Below are positions 41,482 to 53,904 of a DNA stretch of 64,000 bases, in pieces (position 1 is the stretch's first letter; the number at the start of each line of letters is the position of its first letter). The translations under genes were made by a program, and so were the position numbers. This stretch comes from Kibdelosporangium aridum (GTDB lineage: Bacteria > Actinomycetota > Actinomycetes > Mycobacteriales > Pseudonocardiaceae). The stretch covers positions 248,001-312,000 of the forward strand of contig NZ_FWXV01000007.1 of the NCBI RefSeq assembly GCF_900176515.1. Direction: 5' to 3'. The notes beneath the pieces are model-generated. The model did not search any database, was not told the DNA's origin, and saw only the letters and a list, made by a program, of their open reading frames with translations.

Positions 41482-42072
41482 GTGACCACCAGAAGCTTGC
41501 AGGCCGATGTGCACAGCGACGCGGCGCTGTGGCACCGGGCCGCTTCAGGCAACAAAGCCGCGTTCGGTGAGCTGTTCGAGCGGCATGCGCAAGCCGTGTG
41601 GAACCACGCCTATCGGTTGACCGGCTCGTGGTCGTTGGCCGAAGACCTCACGTCCATGACGTTTCTGACCGCGTGGCGCAAGCTGCACGAAGTCACGTTG
41701 GTCCGCGACAGCGCCTTGCCTTGGTTGTACGCGGTCGCGGGAAACCTGGCGCGCACGGAATTCCGTAGTTCCGGGCGATTTGCCAGATTGCTACGCCGGA
41801 TACCGACCGTTGAGACCATCGAGGACCACGCGGATTCGGTGGTGGACAAGGTCGACGGTGAAGTCAGGATGCGTGTGTTGCTCCAGGCCGTCGCACGATT
41901 GCCGAAATCCGAGCGTCAGGCCGTCGAGTTGTGCCTGATCGGCGAATTGTCCATCGCCGAAGCGGCCGAGCTGCTCGGTCTTGAGGAGGTCAGCATCCGG
42001 TCTCGGCTTTCGCGTGCCCGTTCCCGCCTTCGCCGCATGCTGGGCGACGATCTGCTGGAGGGAACACGATGA
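41482..42072 (+). CDS. ECF-type RNA polymerase sigma factor
   Basis: Sigma-70 family ECF factor of 196 aa. Region 2: FGELFERHAQAVWNHAYRLTG, AEDLTSMTFLTAWRKLHEV, DSALPWLYAVAGNLARTEFRS; region 4: LLQAVARLPKSERQAVELCLIGELSIAEAAELLGLEEVSIRSRLSRARSRL (shown in parts). It starts with GTG at 41482 and its stop overlaps the next gene (ATGA), a one-helix membrane protein that probably restrains it. The 134-bp gap to the divergent ligase gene presumably holds its own promoter. Confidence 0.92.
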   Translation: MTTRSLQADVHSDAALWHRAASGNKAAFGELFERHAQAVWNHAYRLTGSWSLAEDLTSMTFLTAWRKLHEVTLVRDSALPWLYAVAGNLARTEFRSSGRFARLLRRIPTVETIEDHADSVVDKVDGEVRMRVLLQAVARLPKSERQAVELCLIGELSIAEAAELLGLEEVSIRSRLSRARSRLRRMLGDDLLEGTR

Positions 42073-42809
42073 CCCGCCACGACCCGCTGCCTCGCCGCGA
42101 GATGCCGCCGGAGGTCCGGGATCGGCTGCGACGCAGGCTATGGAGCCAATTGGACGTTCCGGCCCGGTCAAGGCTCAGCCGGGTACGCGCACCGATCGTC
42201 GCTGCCGTCGGCGCGGTCGCCGTCCTTATCGCCGGCACGGTTGTGCTGGCGCAGAACGTGTCTTCGTCGAACAACCCCATGGCAGCGGCGGCGTTCGGTA
42301 CCGCGAATGTCGCCTCGCAAGGCGCCGAAGCCGAACTGGACCGCTGTTCCACGACGGCCGCACCCGCCAGCAACCTCCTGCAGCGTCCACAGTGGTCGTT
42401 CGTGACCAGGTTCGAGGCCGACGGCGTGAGCGTCACCGCGGCGCGTGTCGAGGGCAAACCGGTGTTCTGCGAGATCACAGCAACCACGGTGACGGTTTCC
42501 GATCCATTCGCCGAGCCCGGTTACGCCGCTTCGTCGGGCACCGCGGCCATGTTCGCGACCTCGAACGGCACTGTCGCTGGTGTAGTCGACTCCGGCTGGA
42601 GGGAGTTCGAACTGCGTATGACCGTCGAGCCGAACCGCACCGAGACCGTGACGCCTCGATTGAGCGACGGCTTCTTCGTCGCCCGCGCGCGAACACCTAT
42701 CGACCCGCAGAAACCGGGCGTAAAGCTGTACGCCATGCACGATGGGGCCGAGCACATATTCAGTCGTGTGCCGCCAGTGCTCGCGTCCGCGGGAGGACTC
42801 AGGAACTAG
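42069..42809 (+). CDS. Single-pass membrane protein, putative anti-sigma factor
   Basis: Protein of 246 aa coupled to the ECF sigma gene by ATGA overlap. A basic cytoplasmic N-terminus (MTRHDPLPRREMPPEVRDRLRRRL region, residues 1-41) is followed by one transmembrane helix (about 42-61, IVAAVGAVAVLIAGTVVLA) and an extracytoplasmic domain with two cysteines (LDRCSTT, VFCEITA). I see no zinc-binding anti-sigma (ZAS) motif or named family. Its position and topology match ECF anti-sigma proteins such as the CU044-type, so that role is inferred. The stop codon shares the CTAG palindrome with the convergent priA stop. Confidence 0.7.
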   Translation: MTRHDPLPRREMPPEVRDRLRRRLWSQLDVPARSRLSRVRAPIVAAVGAVAVLIAGTVVLAQNVSSSNNPMAAAAFGTANVASQGAEAELDRCSTTAAPASNLLQRPQWSFVTRFEADGVSVTAARVEGKPVFCEITATTVTVSDPFAEPGYAASSGTAAMFATSNGTVAGVVDSGWREFELRMTVEPNRTETVTPRLSDGFFVARARTPIDPQKPGVKLYAMHDGAEHIFSRVPPVLASAGGLRN

Positions 42810-44803
42810 ACGAGTTCCAACGGATCGAGCCGGATCCTGATGGACTCCGGCTCTTTCCGTGCCGTTCGTTCCTTTTGCGCCACGGCGAGCGCGGCGGCGA
42901 GCGCACGCCCGTCAACACGAGGCGTCCGGATCAGCGCGCGCTCGTTGGTTTCGCCGATCGGCACCGGACCGAGCACTTCGGCCGACTCCGGCAGCGCGAT
43001 GTTGTCCAGGAAATCGGCCAACGCGTCCGGTGATCCGTCCACTGACGCCATCCGGACCGCGGGCGGGAAGCCCAGTTCGGTCCGCGCCTCGAGTTCCTGC
43101 GCGGCATGCCAAGCCGGATCCCAGCGCACCAACGCTTGCACGGGAGCGAACGCGGACTCCGCCACCACAACCACTCGCCCACCGTCCACTCCGGGACGGA
43201 CAAGCGCGGCCGCGCCCATCCAGCGCCGCAGCGTTTCTTCAGTGGCACGCAGATCCGCGCGACCGAGCAAAGCCCAGCTGTCCAACAAAAGCGCCGCGCC
43301 GTAACCGCACTCGGCAACTGGTTCGGCGCCTGGCGTCGACACGACGAGCGCGGGCGCGTTGGAAACCGTCGCGAGCACTTCGTCGGCGCCCGATGTCCGG
43401 ACAGGCACGCCCGGGAACGCACGGCCCAACTCCTCCGCGGTCCGTTTAGAACCGACCACAACTGCCCTCAGCCGTCGTGATCCACAGTTCCCGCAACGGA
43501 AAGCGGCCTCGGCAGCACCGCACCACCGGCACGCAGCCGGACGCGCCATACCGTCGTCAAAACCGCCAGGCAACGCGAGCGGACCGGCGCATCTCCGGCA
43601 TCGCGCTGGTGCTCGGCACTGCGCGCACGCCAACGCAGGCACGTAACCGCGCCGCGGTACCTGCACCAACACCGGCGCACCCGCCGCGAGGGCGTGCCGC
43701 GCTGCCTCAAAACTCACCAACGGCAGCCTGGCCGCCCGGGCGGCCGGATCGCGGGCGAGCTGGACGTCGGTCTCGCCGATCGCGGTCACCCGTGGCGCCG
43801 ACTTCCTGACTTCGTCTCGGGTCGCGATGACCTCGTGCGCCCAGCCGGTGTCCAGGAGCAATTGGGCCTCGGCCGTCCTGGCGAACCCGCCGATGACCAT
43901 GGCGGCCCCGGTTTGATGCGCGCGGAGCGTCAGGATTTCACGCACATGGGCGTACGGCGAACGTTGATCCGCGTGCAAGTCGTCACCGTCATCCCAGACG
44001 ACGACCAGTCCAGGGTCCTTGACCGGCGCGAACGCCGTGGCCCGCGTGCCGAGAACGATCCTGGCCGAGCCCCGCAGGACGGCAAGCCATCGTTTGTAGC
44101 GCGTAGACGGCCCTAGATCGGCCGACAACGCCACGACTGCCGACTCCTGCGCCTTGCCGACCAGGTCAAGGCATGCGGCGTGCAGACGGGCCACATCGCG
44201 GTAGTCCGGGACGACCATGACCACACCCCGGCCTGTCGCCGCGACCGTCACCGCCAGTTCGGCGAGCCGCCGTGGCCAGTCGTCGTTCGGTAACGCCTGC
44301 CACACCGCGTGCGCGTTGCGACCGGCTTTCAGAGCGTCAAGAAACGCCGGTCCGCGTGGATACCGGCCCCAGCCGGTCTCCTCAGGCGGGTTGACGTCGA
44401 TCGGTTCCGGCGACGGTGCCGCTTCGGCCCGGGCGTGGCGGGGCGGGATCGCCAGCCGCAGCACGTCCATCATCGTGCCCGCGTAGCGGTCGGCGACCGT
44501 TCTGGCCAGGTGCGCGATCTCCGACGCGAGTACTGGCTCAGGGGACACGACCTTCTCGAGGAACATCGGCTTGGGATGCTCGGACTCCGCCGCGCGCTCG
44601 ATGACGTAGGCGTCCACGAGCCTGCCGGAGAACCGCACCCGCACCCGGCAGCCAGGAACCACTTGTTCGTCCAGCTGCGTGGGAATCAAGTAGTCAAATG
44701 TCTTGTCCAGGTGCGCCAATGGCACGTCGACGTAGACACGGGCAACCGGAAGGGCGGCCGCTGGGTGCCGTTCGCCCTTGTTTCGATTACCTGCGTTGAC
44801 CAC
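42806..44803 (-). CDS. priA: Replication restart protein PriA (helicase-motif-deficient, actinobacterial)
   Basis: Primosomal protein N-prime, 665 aa. The N-terminal 3'-DNA-binding domain shows VYVDVPLAHLDKTFDYLIPT and RVRVRFSGRLVDAYVIE. A zinc-binding region is present with CAQCRAPARCRRC and CRWCGAAEAAFRCGNCG (eight Cys). The Walker A motif GxxGxGKT is absent (the site reads AATGRGVVMVVPDYRD) and DEEH is replaced by WDDGDD, as in other actinobacterial PriA proteins, which are shorter and probably not active helicases. It should act as a replication-fork-binding scaffold. GTG start at 44803, only 27 bp from the divergent proline dehydrogenase gene. Confidence 0.93.
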   Translation of the reverse strand: MVNAGNRNKGERHPAAALPVARVYVDVPLAHLDKTFDYLIPTQLDEQVVPGCRVRVRFSGRLVDAYVIERAAESEHPKPMFLEKVVSPEPVLASEIAHLARTVADRYAGTMMDVLRLAIPPRHARAEAAPSPEPIDVNPPEETGWGRYPRGPAFLDALKAGRNAHAVWQALPNDDWPRRLAELAVTVAATGRGVVMVVPDYRDVARLHAACLDLVGKAQESAVVALSADLGPSTRYKRWLAVLRGSARIVLGTRATAFAPVKDPGLVVVWDDGDDLHADQRSPYAHVREILTLRAHQTGAAMVIGGFARTAEAQLLLDTGWAHEVIATRDEVRKSAPRVTAIGETDVQLARDPAARAARLPLVSFEAARHALAAGAPVLVQVPRRGYVPALACAQCRAPARCRRCAGPLALPGGFDDGMARPAACRWCGAAEAAFRCGNCGSRRLRAVVVGSKRTAEELGRAFPGVPVRTSGADEVLATVSNAPALVVSTPGAEPVAECGYGAALLLDSWALLGRADLRATEETLRRWMGAAALVRPGVDGGRVVVVAESAFAPVQALVRWDPAWHAAQELEARTELGFPPAVRMASVDGSPDALADFLDNIALPESAEVLGPVPIGETNERALIRTPRVDGRALAAALAVAQKERTARKEPESIRIRLDPLELV

Positions 44804-44830
44804 GCCTGAGGTTTACCAGAGGCTCGGATC

Positions 44831-45769
44831 ATGACCATCTCCGCCCAGGCAGCGCAGGCAGCCGAAGTCATGCGCGCCCTCGCCCTCGACGAAGACCTGA
44901 AGTGGCGAATCCCCGCCGATCCGATGATCGGCCCGCTGGTGCGCAAGGTCGCCAGTCGGTACGTCGCCGGTGAGAACCTGGCCGATGCGCTCGAAAGAGT
45001 GACCGGGATCCTGGCCAACGGCCACCGCGCGAACGCCGAATACATGGGTGAAAGTTGCCGCGACGCGCAACGCGCCACTGAGGAGACCGCGGTGTTCGTC
45101 GACATGGCCCGTCGTTTGCCGGCGGGTTGCTCGGTATCGCTTGACCTTTCGCACATCGGTCTCGCCGTTGACGCCGGTCTCGTGCTGGACAACGCGACCG
45201 AGATCGCCGCGGCGACCGCCGAGACTGGGCGTGAAATGGTCATTTCAGCGGAAGGCTCGGACCGGACGGACGCCGTCCTAGCGGTCCACGAACAACTCTG
45301 CGCGCGCTTTGACCACGTGGGCATCACCGTTCAGGCGCGACTGCACCGAACGCGCGCCGACATGCGCCGCGTTCTCGAACGCCCCGGACGGATCCGTCTG
45401 GTCAAAGGCGCCTTCTTGGAAAGCGAAGCCGTCGCGTACCCGCGCGAGGCGCCCGAACTGGCCGTCGCCTATCAGCGCTACGCCGAGCAGCTGGTTGACG
45501 CCGGGCACCTTTGTTCGTTCGCGACCCACGACTGGGCCCTGATCAACCACATCGACAGCTACCTCGGCGGCACCGGGCGTCCCGACGCACCGTGGGAGTT
45601 CGAGACGCTTCTCGGTCTGGGACCGGACCGTCTCGAAGCAATGGCGAAAAGCGGTCACCCGACACGCGAGTACGTCGTGTTCGGCACCGAGTGGTGGCTC
45701 TACGTCTGCAACCGCATCGCCGAAGACCCGCAACGACTCCTGCAAGCCCTCGTCGACGCCGCGTCCTGA
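44831..45769 (+). CDS. Proline dehydrogenase
   Basis: FAD-dependent proline dehydrogenase of 312 aa, TIM-barrel PRODH family, oxidising proline to pyrroline-5-carboxylate. Recognisable are VISAEGSDRTDAVL, GITVQARLHRTRADM (FAD-binding Q/R strand), RIRLVKGAFLESEAVAYPRE, LCSFATHDWALINH and EYVVFGTEWWLYVCNRIAEDP. Compared with canonical PRODH the RLVKGAY Tyr is Phe, and the final RRIAER stretch reads CNRIAEDP, so substrate preference could differ. No pyrroline-5-carboxylate dehydrogenase gene is adjacent, although actinobacteria often have the two together. Confidence 0.87.
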   Translation: MTISAQAAQAAEVMRALALDEDLKWRIPADPMIGPLVRKVASRYVAGENLADALERVTGILANGHRANAEYMGESCRDAQRATEETAVFVDMARRLPAGCSVSLDLSHIGLAVDAGLVLDNATEIAAATAETGREMVISAEGSDRTDAVLAVHEQLCARFDHVGITVQARLHRTRADMRRVLERPGRIRLVKGAFLESEAVAYPREAPELAVAYQRYAEQLVDAGHLCSFATHDWALINHIDSYLGGTGRPDAPWEFETLLGLGPDRLEAMAKSGHPTREYVVFGTEWWLYVCNRIAEDPQRLLQALVDAAS

Positions 45770-45777
45770 CAACCGAC

Positions 45778-45850
45778 CGGACACGAAACCGGTCACCCAA
45801 GAATCGGATACGAAACCCGATTAGACCGAACCGGAATCGGATACGAAAAC
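45778..45850. repeat. Three copies of CGGAYACGAAA in tandem intergenic array
   Basis: CGGACACGAAACC (45778-45790), CGGATACGAAACC (45805-45817) and CGGATACGAAAAC (45838-45850) lie 27 and 33 bp apart directly after the proline dehydrogenase stop and before the terminator. The last two sit in a longer identical word GAATCGGATACGAAA. The same 12-mer TCGGATACGAAA is found elsewhere in the window at 40115, and on the minus strand at 23410 and 36510. Confidence 0.8.
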
Positions 45851-45876
45851 GGCGCGGGCGATGATGCCCGCGCCGT
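45849..45876. terminator. Bidirectional terminator between proline dehydrogenase and metK
   Basis: A perfect 11-bp stem ACGGCGCGGGC (45849-45859) with its complement (45866-45876) and a GATGAT loop lies 18 nt from the metK stop and serves both convergent genes. Confidence 0.82.
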
Positions 45877-45893
45877 TCGGCGACAATGAACCG

Positions 45894-47099
<1,206 letters not shown>

Positions 47100-47150
47100 T
47101 ACCCCTCACTTCATCACGGATGAGCTGCATGGATCAGCGTACTGAAGGAT

Positions 47151-48404
47151 CTAGCCAGCCGTTCGAGAAGTGCTGGAGTTCATGACGAAGTCCCATATTC
47201 CGGCCGCCATTTGCGCTTTGGAGCCCAGTGCGATAGGCCGTTCGGACCCGTCGGCGGCCAGCAACCATCCGGCGTTGTCCTCGACCTCGAACGCCTGTCC
47301 TTCACCGACGGCGTTGACAACGAGCAGGTCACAGCCCTTCCTGGCGAGCTTCGCACGCGCGTGCGTGAGCACGTCGCCGTGCTCGTCACCGGTCTCGGCG
47401 GCGAAGCCGACGATGTAGGCGTCGAACTTGCCCTCTGAGCGGGCCACGACCAGCTCGGCGAGCACATCCGGGTTACGGGTCAGCGCGACCGGATCCGGGT
47501 CCTTGTCGGACTTCTTGATCTTGTGGTCGGCCTTGCTGACCGGCCGGAAGTCCGCCACGGCAGCCGCCATGACCACGATGTCCGCCTCGGCCGCGGCCTT
47601 GTGCATGGCGTCCCGCAATTCCAGCGCGGTTCCGACGTTGACGATGTCCACGCCCGCAGGTTCCGGCAACGCGACGGTGTGCGCTGAGACCAGGGTGACC
47701 TGCGCGCCGCGCTGCGCAGCGACCCGCGCGAGCGCGTAGCCCTGCTTGCCAGACGAACGGTTGCCCAGGTAGCGGACCGGATCCAGCGGTTCACGGGTTC
47801 CGCCCGCGGACACCACGACCCGCTTGCCGGTCATGTCACGGGGCAGCGCGTCGGCACGAGCGAGCAGCAATCTGGCCAGGTCGACGATCTCGGCGGGGTC
47901 CGCCAGACGGCCCTTGCCGGTGTCCGTGCCGGTCAGCCGCCCGCTGGCGGGCTCGGTGACGATGACGCCCCGCGAACGCAGCAGCGCGACGTTGTCCTGA
48001 GTCGCCGGGTGCTCCCACATCTCGGTGTGCATCGCCGGGACCATCAGCACCGGGCATCGCGCGGTCAGCAGGGTGCCGGTGAGCATGTCGTTGGCGTTCC
48101 CGTGCGCGGCCTTGGCCAGCAGGTCCGCCGTTGCCGGGACGACGACGACAAGATCGGCTTGTTTGCCGATACGGACGTGAGCCACCTCGGGCACGTCCTC
48201 GAAAACGCCCGTGTACACGGGCTGGTGGGACAACGCCTCGAAAGTCGCCTTGCCGACGAAGTTCAGTGCCGACTCGGTGGGCAGCACCTGCACGTCGTGA
48301 CCGGACTCGATCAGCCGGCGCAGGACCTCACAGGCCTTGTAGGCGGCGATGCCCCCGCCGACCCCGAGCACCACCCGGGGCCGGCCAGAAGCCGGGGTGG
48401 TCAC
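47151..48404 (-). CDS. coaBC: Bifunctional phosphopantothenoylcysteine decarboxylase/synthase
   Basis: Coenzyme A biosynthesis enzyme of 417 aa. The N-terminal CoaC flavoprotein half has RVVLGVGGGIAAYKACEVLR, the PXMNXXMW-type segment PAMHTEMWEHPATQDN and LVVVPATADLLAKAAHGNANDML; the C-terminal CoaB half has VVVSAGGTREPLDPVRYLGNRSSGKQG, VVMAAAVADFRPV and the conserved KIKK loop. GTG start overlaps the rpoZ stop (GTGA). Confidence 0.97.
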   Translation of the reverse strand: MTTPASGRPRVVLGVGGGIAAYKACEVLRRLIESGHDVQVLPTESALNFVGKATFEALSHQPVYTGVFEDVPEVAHVRIGKQADLVVVVPATADLLAKAAHGNANDMLTGTLLTARCPVLMVPAMHTEMWEHPATQDNVALLRSRGVIVTEPASGRLTGTDTGKGRLADPAEIVDLARLLLARADALPRDMTGKRVVVSAGGTREPLDPVRYLGNRSSGKQGYALARVAAQRGAQVTLVSAHTVALPEPAGVDIVNVGTALELRDAMHKAAAEADIVVMAAAVADFRPVSKADHKIKKSDKDPDPVALTRNPDVLAELVVARSEGKFDAYIVGFAAETGDEHGDVLTHARAKLARKGCDLLVVNAVGEGQAFEVEDNAGWLLAADGSERPIALGSKAQMAAGIWDFVMNSSTSRTAG

Positions 48405-48682
48405 TCGCCTTCGGTGTGCTCAAGCAGGCCGGAGTGGATCTCGCGAAGCGCGATGGACAGCGGCTTCTCGCGAGGGCCCGGCTCGACGAGCGGGCCGACG
48501 TACTCCAGCAGGCCCTCACCGAGCTGCGCGTAGTAGTCGTTGATCTGGCGGGCGCGCTTGGCGGCGTAGATCACCAGCGCGTATTTCGAACTGACCTTGT
48601 CAAGCAGGTCGTCGATCGGGGGGTTGGTGATGCCTTCCAGGTTGGTGGTCGGCTCGCCCAGTGCGCCCAGCTCGGTGGTCAA
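48401..48682 (-). CDS. rpoZ: RNA polymerase omega subunit
   Basis: Omega subunit, 93 aa, promoting beta-prime folding and polymerase assembly. GITNPPIDDLLDKVSSKYALVIYAAKRARQINDYY (shown as the diagnostic region near residues 17-51) and the actinobacterial C-terminal extension EYVGPLVEPGPREKPLSIAL are clear. The initiation codon is TTG at 48682 with GGAG upstream, chosen because homologues begin MTTELG. Coupled to coaBC; starts 16 nt after gmk ends. Confidence 0.96.
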   Translation of the reverse strand: MTTELGALGEPTTNLEGITNPPIDDLLDKVSSKYALVIYAAKRARQINDYYAQLGEGLLEYVGPLVEPGPREKPLSIALREIHSGLLEHTEGE

Positions 48683-48698
48683 GAGGAACTCCAGGGAT

Positions 48699-49304
48699 TC
48701 AGACAGCTGTACCGGTTATCAAGGTTAGCAACTCGGCCGCGGCCTGCTTCACGTCGGTGTTGACCACCAGCGCGTCGAACTCGCCTTGCGCGTCCAGTTC
48801 CTTCTCCGCGACGGCCAGACGGTGCTTGACCACCTCGGGGTCCTCGGTGCCTCGACCGGTCAACCGGCCGACCAAGGTTTCCCACGAAGGCGGTACGAGC
48901 ATCACCAGCTGCGCGTCAGGCATCGCGGCGCGAACCTGCCGCGCGCCTTGCAGTTCGATCTCCAGGATGGCGGGTCGTCCCGCGGCCAGCGCGTCGAGAA
49001 CCGGCTGGCGGGGCGTGCCGTAGCAGTTGCCCGCGTATTCGGCCCATTCCAGGAAATCGCCGCGGGCCACCATCTCGTCGAACCGCGGACGGTCGACGAA
49101 GTGGTAGTGGCCGCCGTCGATCTCACCGGGCCGCTGGGCGCGGGTGGTCATCGAGACGCTGAAGAAAATGCTCGGGTCCATCCTGCGCAGCTCGCCCACC
49201 ACAGTGGACTTGCCGACGCCGGACGGACCCGACACAACAGTGAGCCGGGGCCGGGCGCGCACACCCGTCCCCGGCTCAGTGGCACTCAAGTGACTACCAG
49301 TCAC
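48699..49304 (-). CDS. gmk: Guanylate kinase
   Basis: Phosphorylates GMP to GDP, 201 aa. P-loop VSGPSGVGKSTVVGEL, GMP-binding STT-type region FFSVSMTTRAQRPGEIDGGHYHFV, and AEYAGNCYGTP are all intact. GTG at 49304 overlaps the mihF stop as GTGA. Guanine nucleotides connect it to the c-di-GMP and nucleotide genes nearby. Confidence 0.97.
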   Translation of the reverse strand: MTGSHLSATEPGTGVRARPRLTVVSGPSGVGKSTVVGELRRMDPSIFFSVSMTTRAQRPGEIDGGHYHFVDRPRFDEMVARGDFLEWAEYAGNCYGTPRQPVLDALAAGRPAILEIELQGARQVRAAMPDAQLVMLVPPSWETLVGRLTGRGTEDPEVVKHRLAVAEKELDAQGEFDALVVNTDVKQAAAELLTLITGTAV

Positions 49305-49618
49305 TCGCCGCTGAACTCAGCGAGCAGCGCCTTGCGCTGCCGGTCGCCGAGACCCCTGAGACGGCGGCTTGGGGCGATCTGCAACCGCTCAATGATCTGG
49401 GTGGCGCGCACCTTGCCGACGCCGGGGAGGGCCTCCAGCAGTGCGGTCACCTTCATCTTGCCCAAGACCTCGTCGCTGTCGGACTGGGCGAGCACGTCCT
49501 TGAGGGTCGTGCCGCCTCGCTTCAGGCGCTCTTTGAGCTCAGCCCGGGCCCGACGAGCGGCAGCCGCCTTCTCCAGCGCTGCGGCCCGCTGCTCCTCGGT
49601 CAGCTGGGGAAGGGCCAC
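49301..49618 (-). CDS. mihF: Actinobacterial integration host factor
   Basis: Nucleoid-associated protein, 105 aa, the actinobacteria-specific integration host factor unrelated in sequence to HU/IHF of other bacteria. ALPQLTEEQRAAALEKAAAARRARAELK forms an N-terminal helix; the C-terminal S13-like helix-two-turn-helix is marked by VTALLEALPGVGKVRATQIIER and the basic end APSRRLRGLGDRQRKALL. It bends DNA and affects supercoiling and development. First gene of the operon with gmk, and downstream of pyrF by 111 bp. Members are usually essential or growth-affecting. Confidence 0.96.
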   Translation of the reverse strand: MALPQLTEEQRAAALEKAAAARRARAELKERLKRGGTTLKDVLAQSDSDEVLGKMKVTALLEALPGVGKVRATQIIERLQIAPSRRLRGLGDRQRKALLAEFSGE

Positions 49619-49729
49619 GATTTCCTCCGTGGGGTGGGTGTTTCCGGATCGGGTGCTGGCGACCGTACCGACACGCCCGGGTCAAGGACAACGTGGGTCG
49701 CCGATCCTGCGCAGATCACGCGTGGTACA

Positions 49730-50574
49730 TCAATGGTGACCCGCGGCCGACACGATCGCGTCACGCGTCCGCAGGGCCTCACTACGCAGCGCGAACACGT
49801 CCGGACCCGCCTTCAGGACGTCCCGTGACGAGGTGGGAAGCACGCTACGCAGGGATTTCCCGAAGAGTGTCCGGATATCGGACATCGTGCCCCCTTGTGC
49901 CCCGAAACCGGGCACCAGCACGGGCCCGTTGAGTGCCGCGAGGTCCACGCCAAGAGTCCCGATGGTGGCCCCGATGACGAGACCGATTCCCCCGATCGGA
50001 GTCACTCCGGCGTTGCGTTCGGCCGCACCGTCCACGACCGTTTGCGCAATGCTGCGTCCGCCATTGAGCGCACGCTGGACGTCCGACGCCTCAGGGTTCG
50101 AGGTCAGAGCGAGGACGAAAACGCCCCGCCCGGACTTCTCCGCGGCTTGGAACGCCGGTTCGAGTGAGCCGAATCCGAGGAAAGGTGACAGTGTTACGGC
50201 GTCGGCGGCGAGCGGCGATCCGTCGGTCAGGTACGCCGCCGCGTAGGCCGCCATCGTGGATCCGATGTCGCCGCGTTTGACGTCCAGCAGCACGAGTGCG
50301 CCAGCCTGCTGGGACTCCGCGATGACCCGCTCGAGCACCGCGATGCCCTTGGAGCCGTAGCGCTCGAAGAACGCCGACTGTGGCTTGAGGACGGCGATCT
50401 CGCCGGCCAAAGCGTCCACACAGGTCATCGCGAACCGTTCGAGTCCGTTCGCGTCGTCGGGAAGTTCCCACTGCGCCAGCAGACCGGGGTGCGGGTCGAT
50501 GCCGACGCAGAGCGGGCCCCGTTCGGCGACGGTGTCAGTCAGCCGCGCGCCGAACGAGGCGCGATCCGATCGCG

Positions 50575-50578
<4 letters not shown>
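49730..50578 (-). CDS. pyrF: Orotidine 5'-phosphate decarboxylase (type 2)
   Basis: Last step of UMP synthesis, 282 aa, longer than the type 1 family and matching the actinobacterial type 2 group. ATG at 50578 overlaps the carB stop (ATGA), which decides the start over a longer ORF. Motifs: LCVGIDPHPGLLAQW, VLKPQSAFFERYGS, catalytic LLDVKRGDIGSTMAAY (Lys and Asp), FVLALTSNPEA and PVLVPGFGAQGGT. Final gene of the pyr operon. Confidence 0.97.
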
Positions 50579-53901
<3,323 letters not shown>

Positions 53902-53904
53902 CTG

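Noticed and set aside
47100..47150. SAM riboswitch before metK
   Set aside because: The coaBC-metK gap is only 51 nt and shows no SAM-type stem arrangement.
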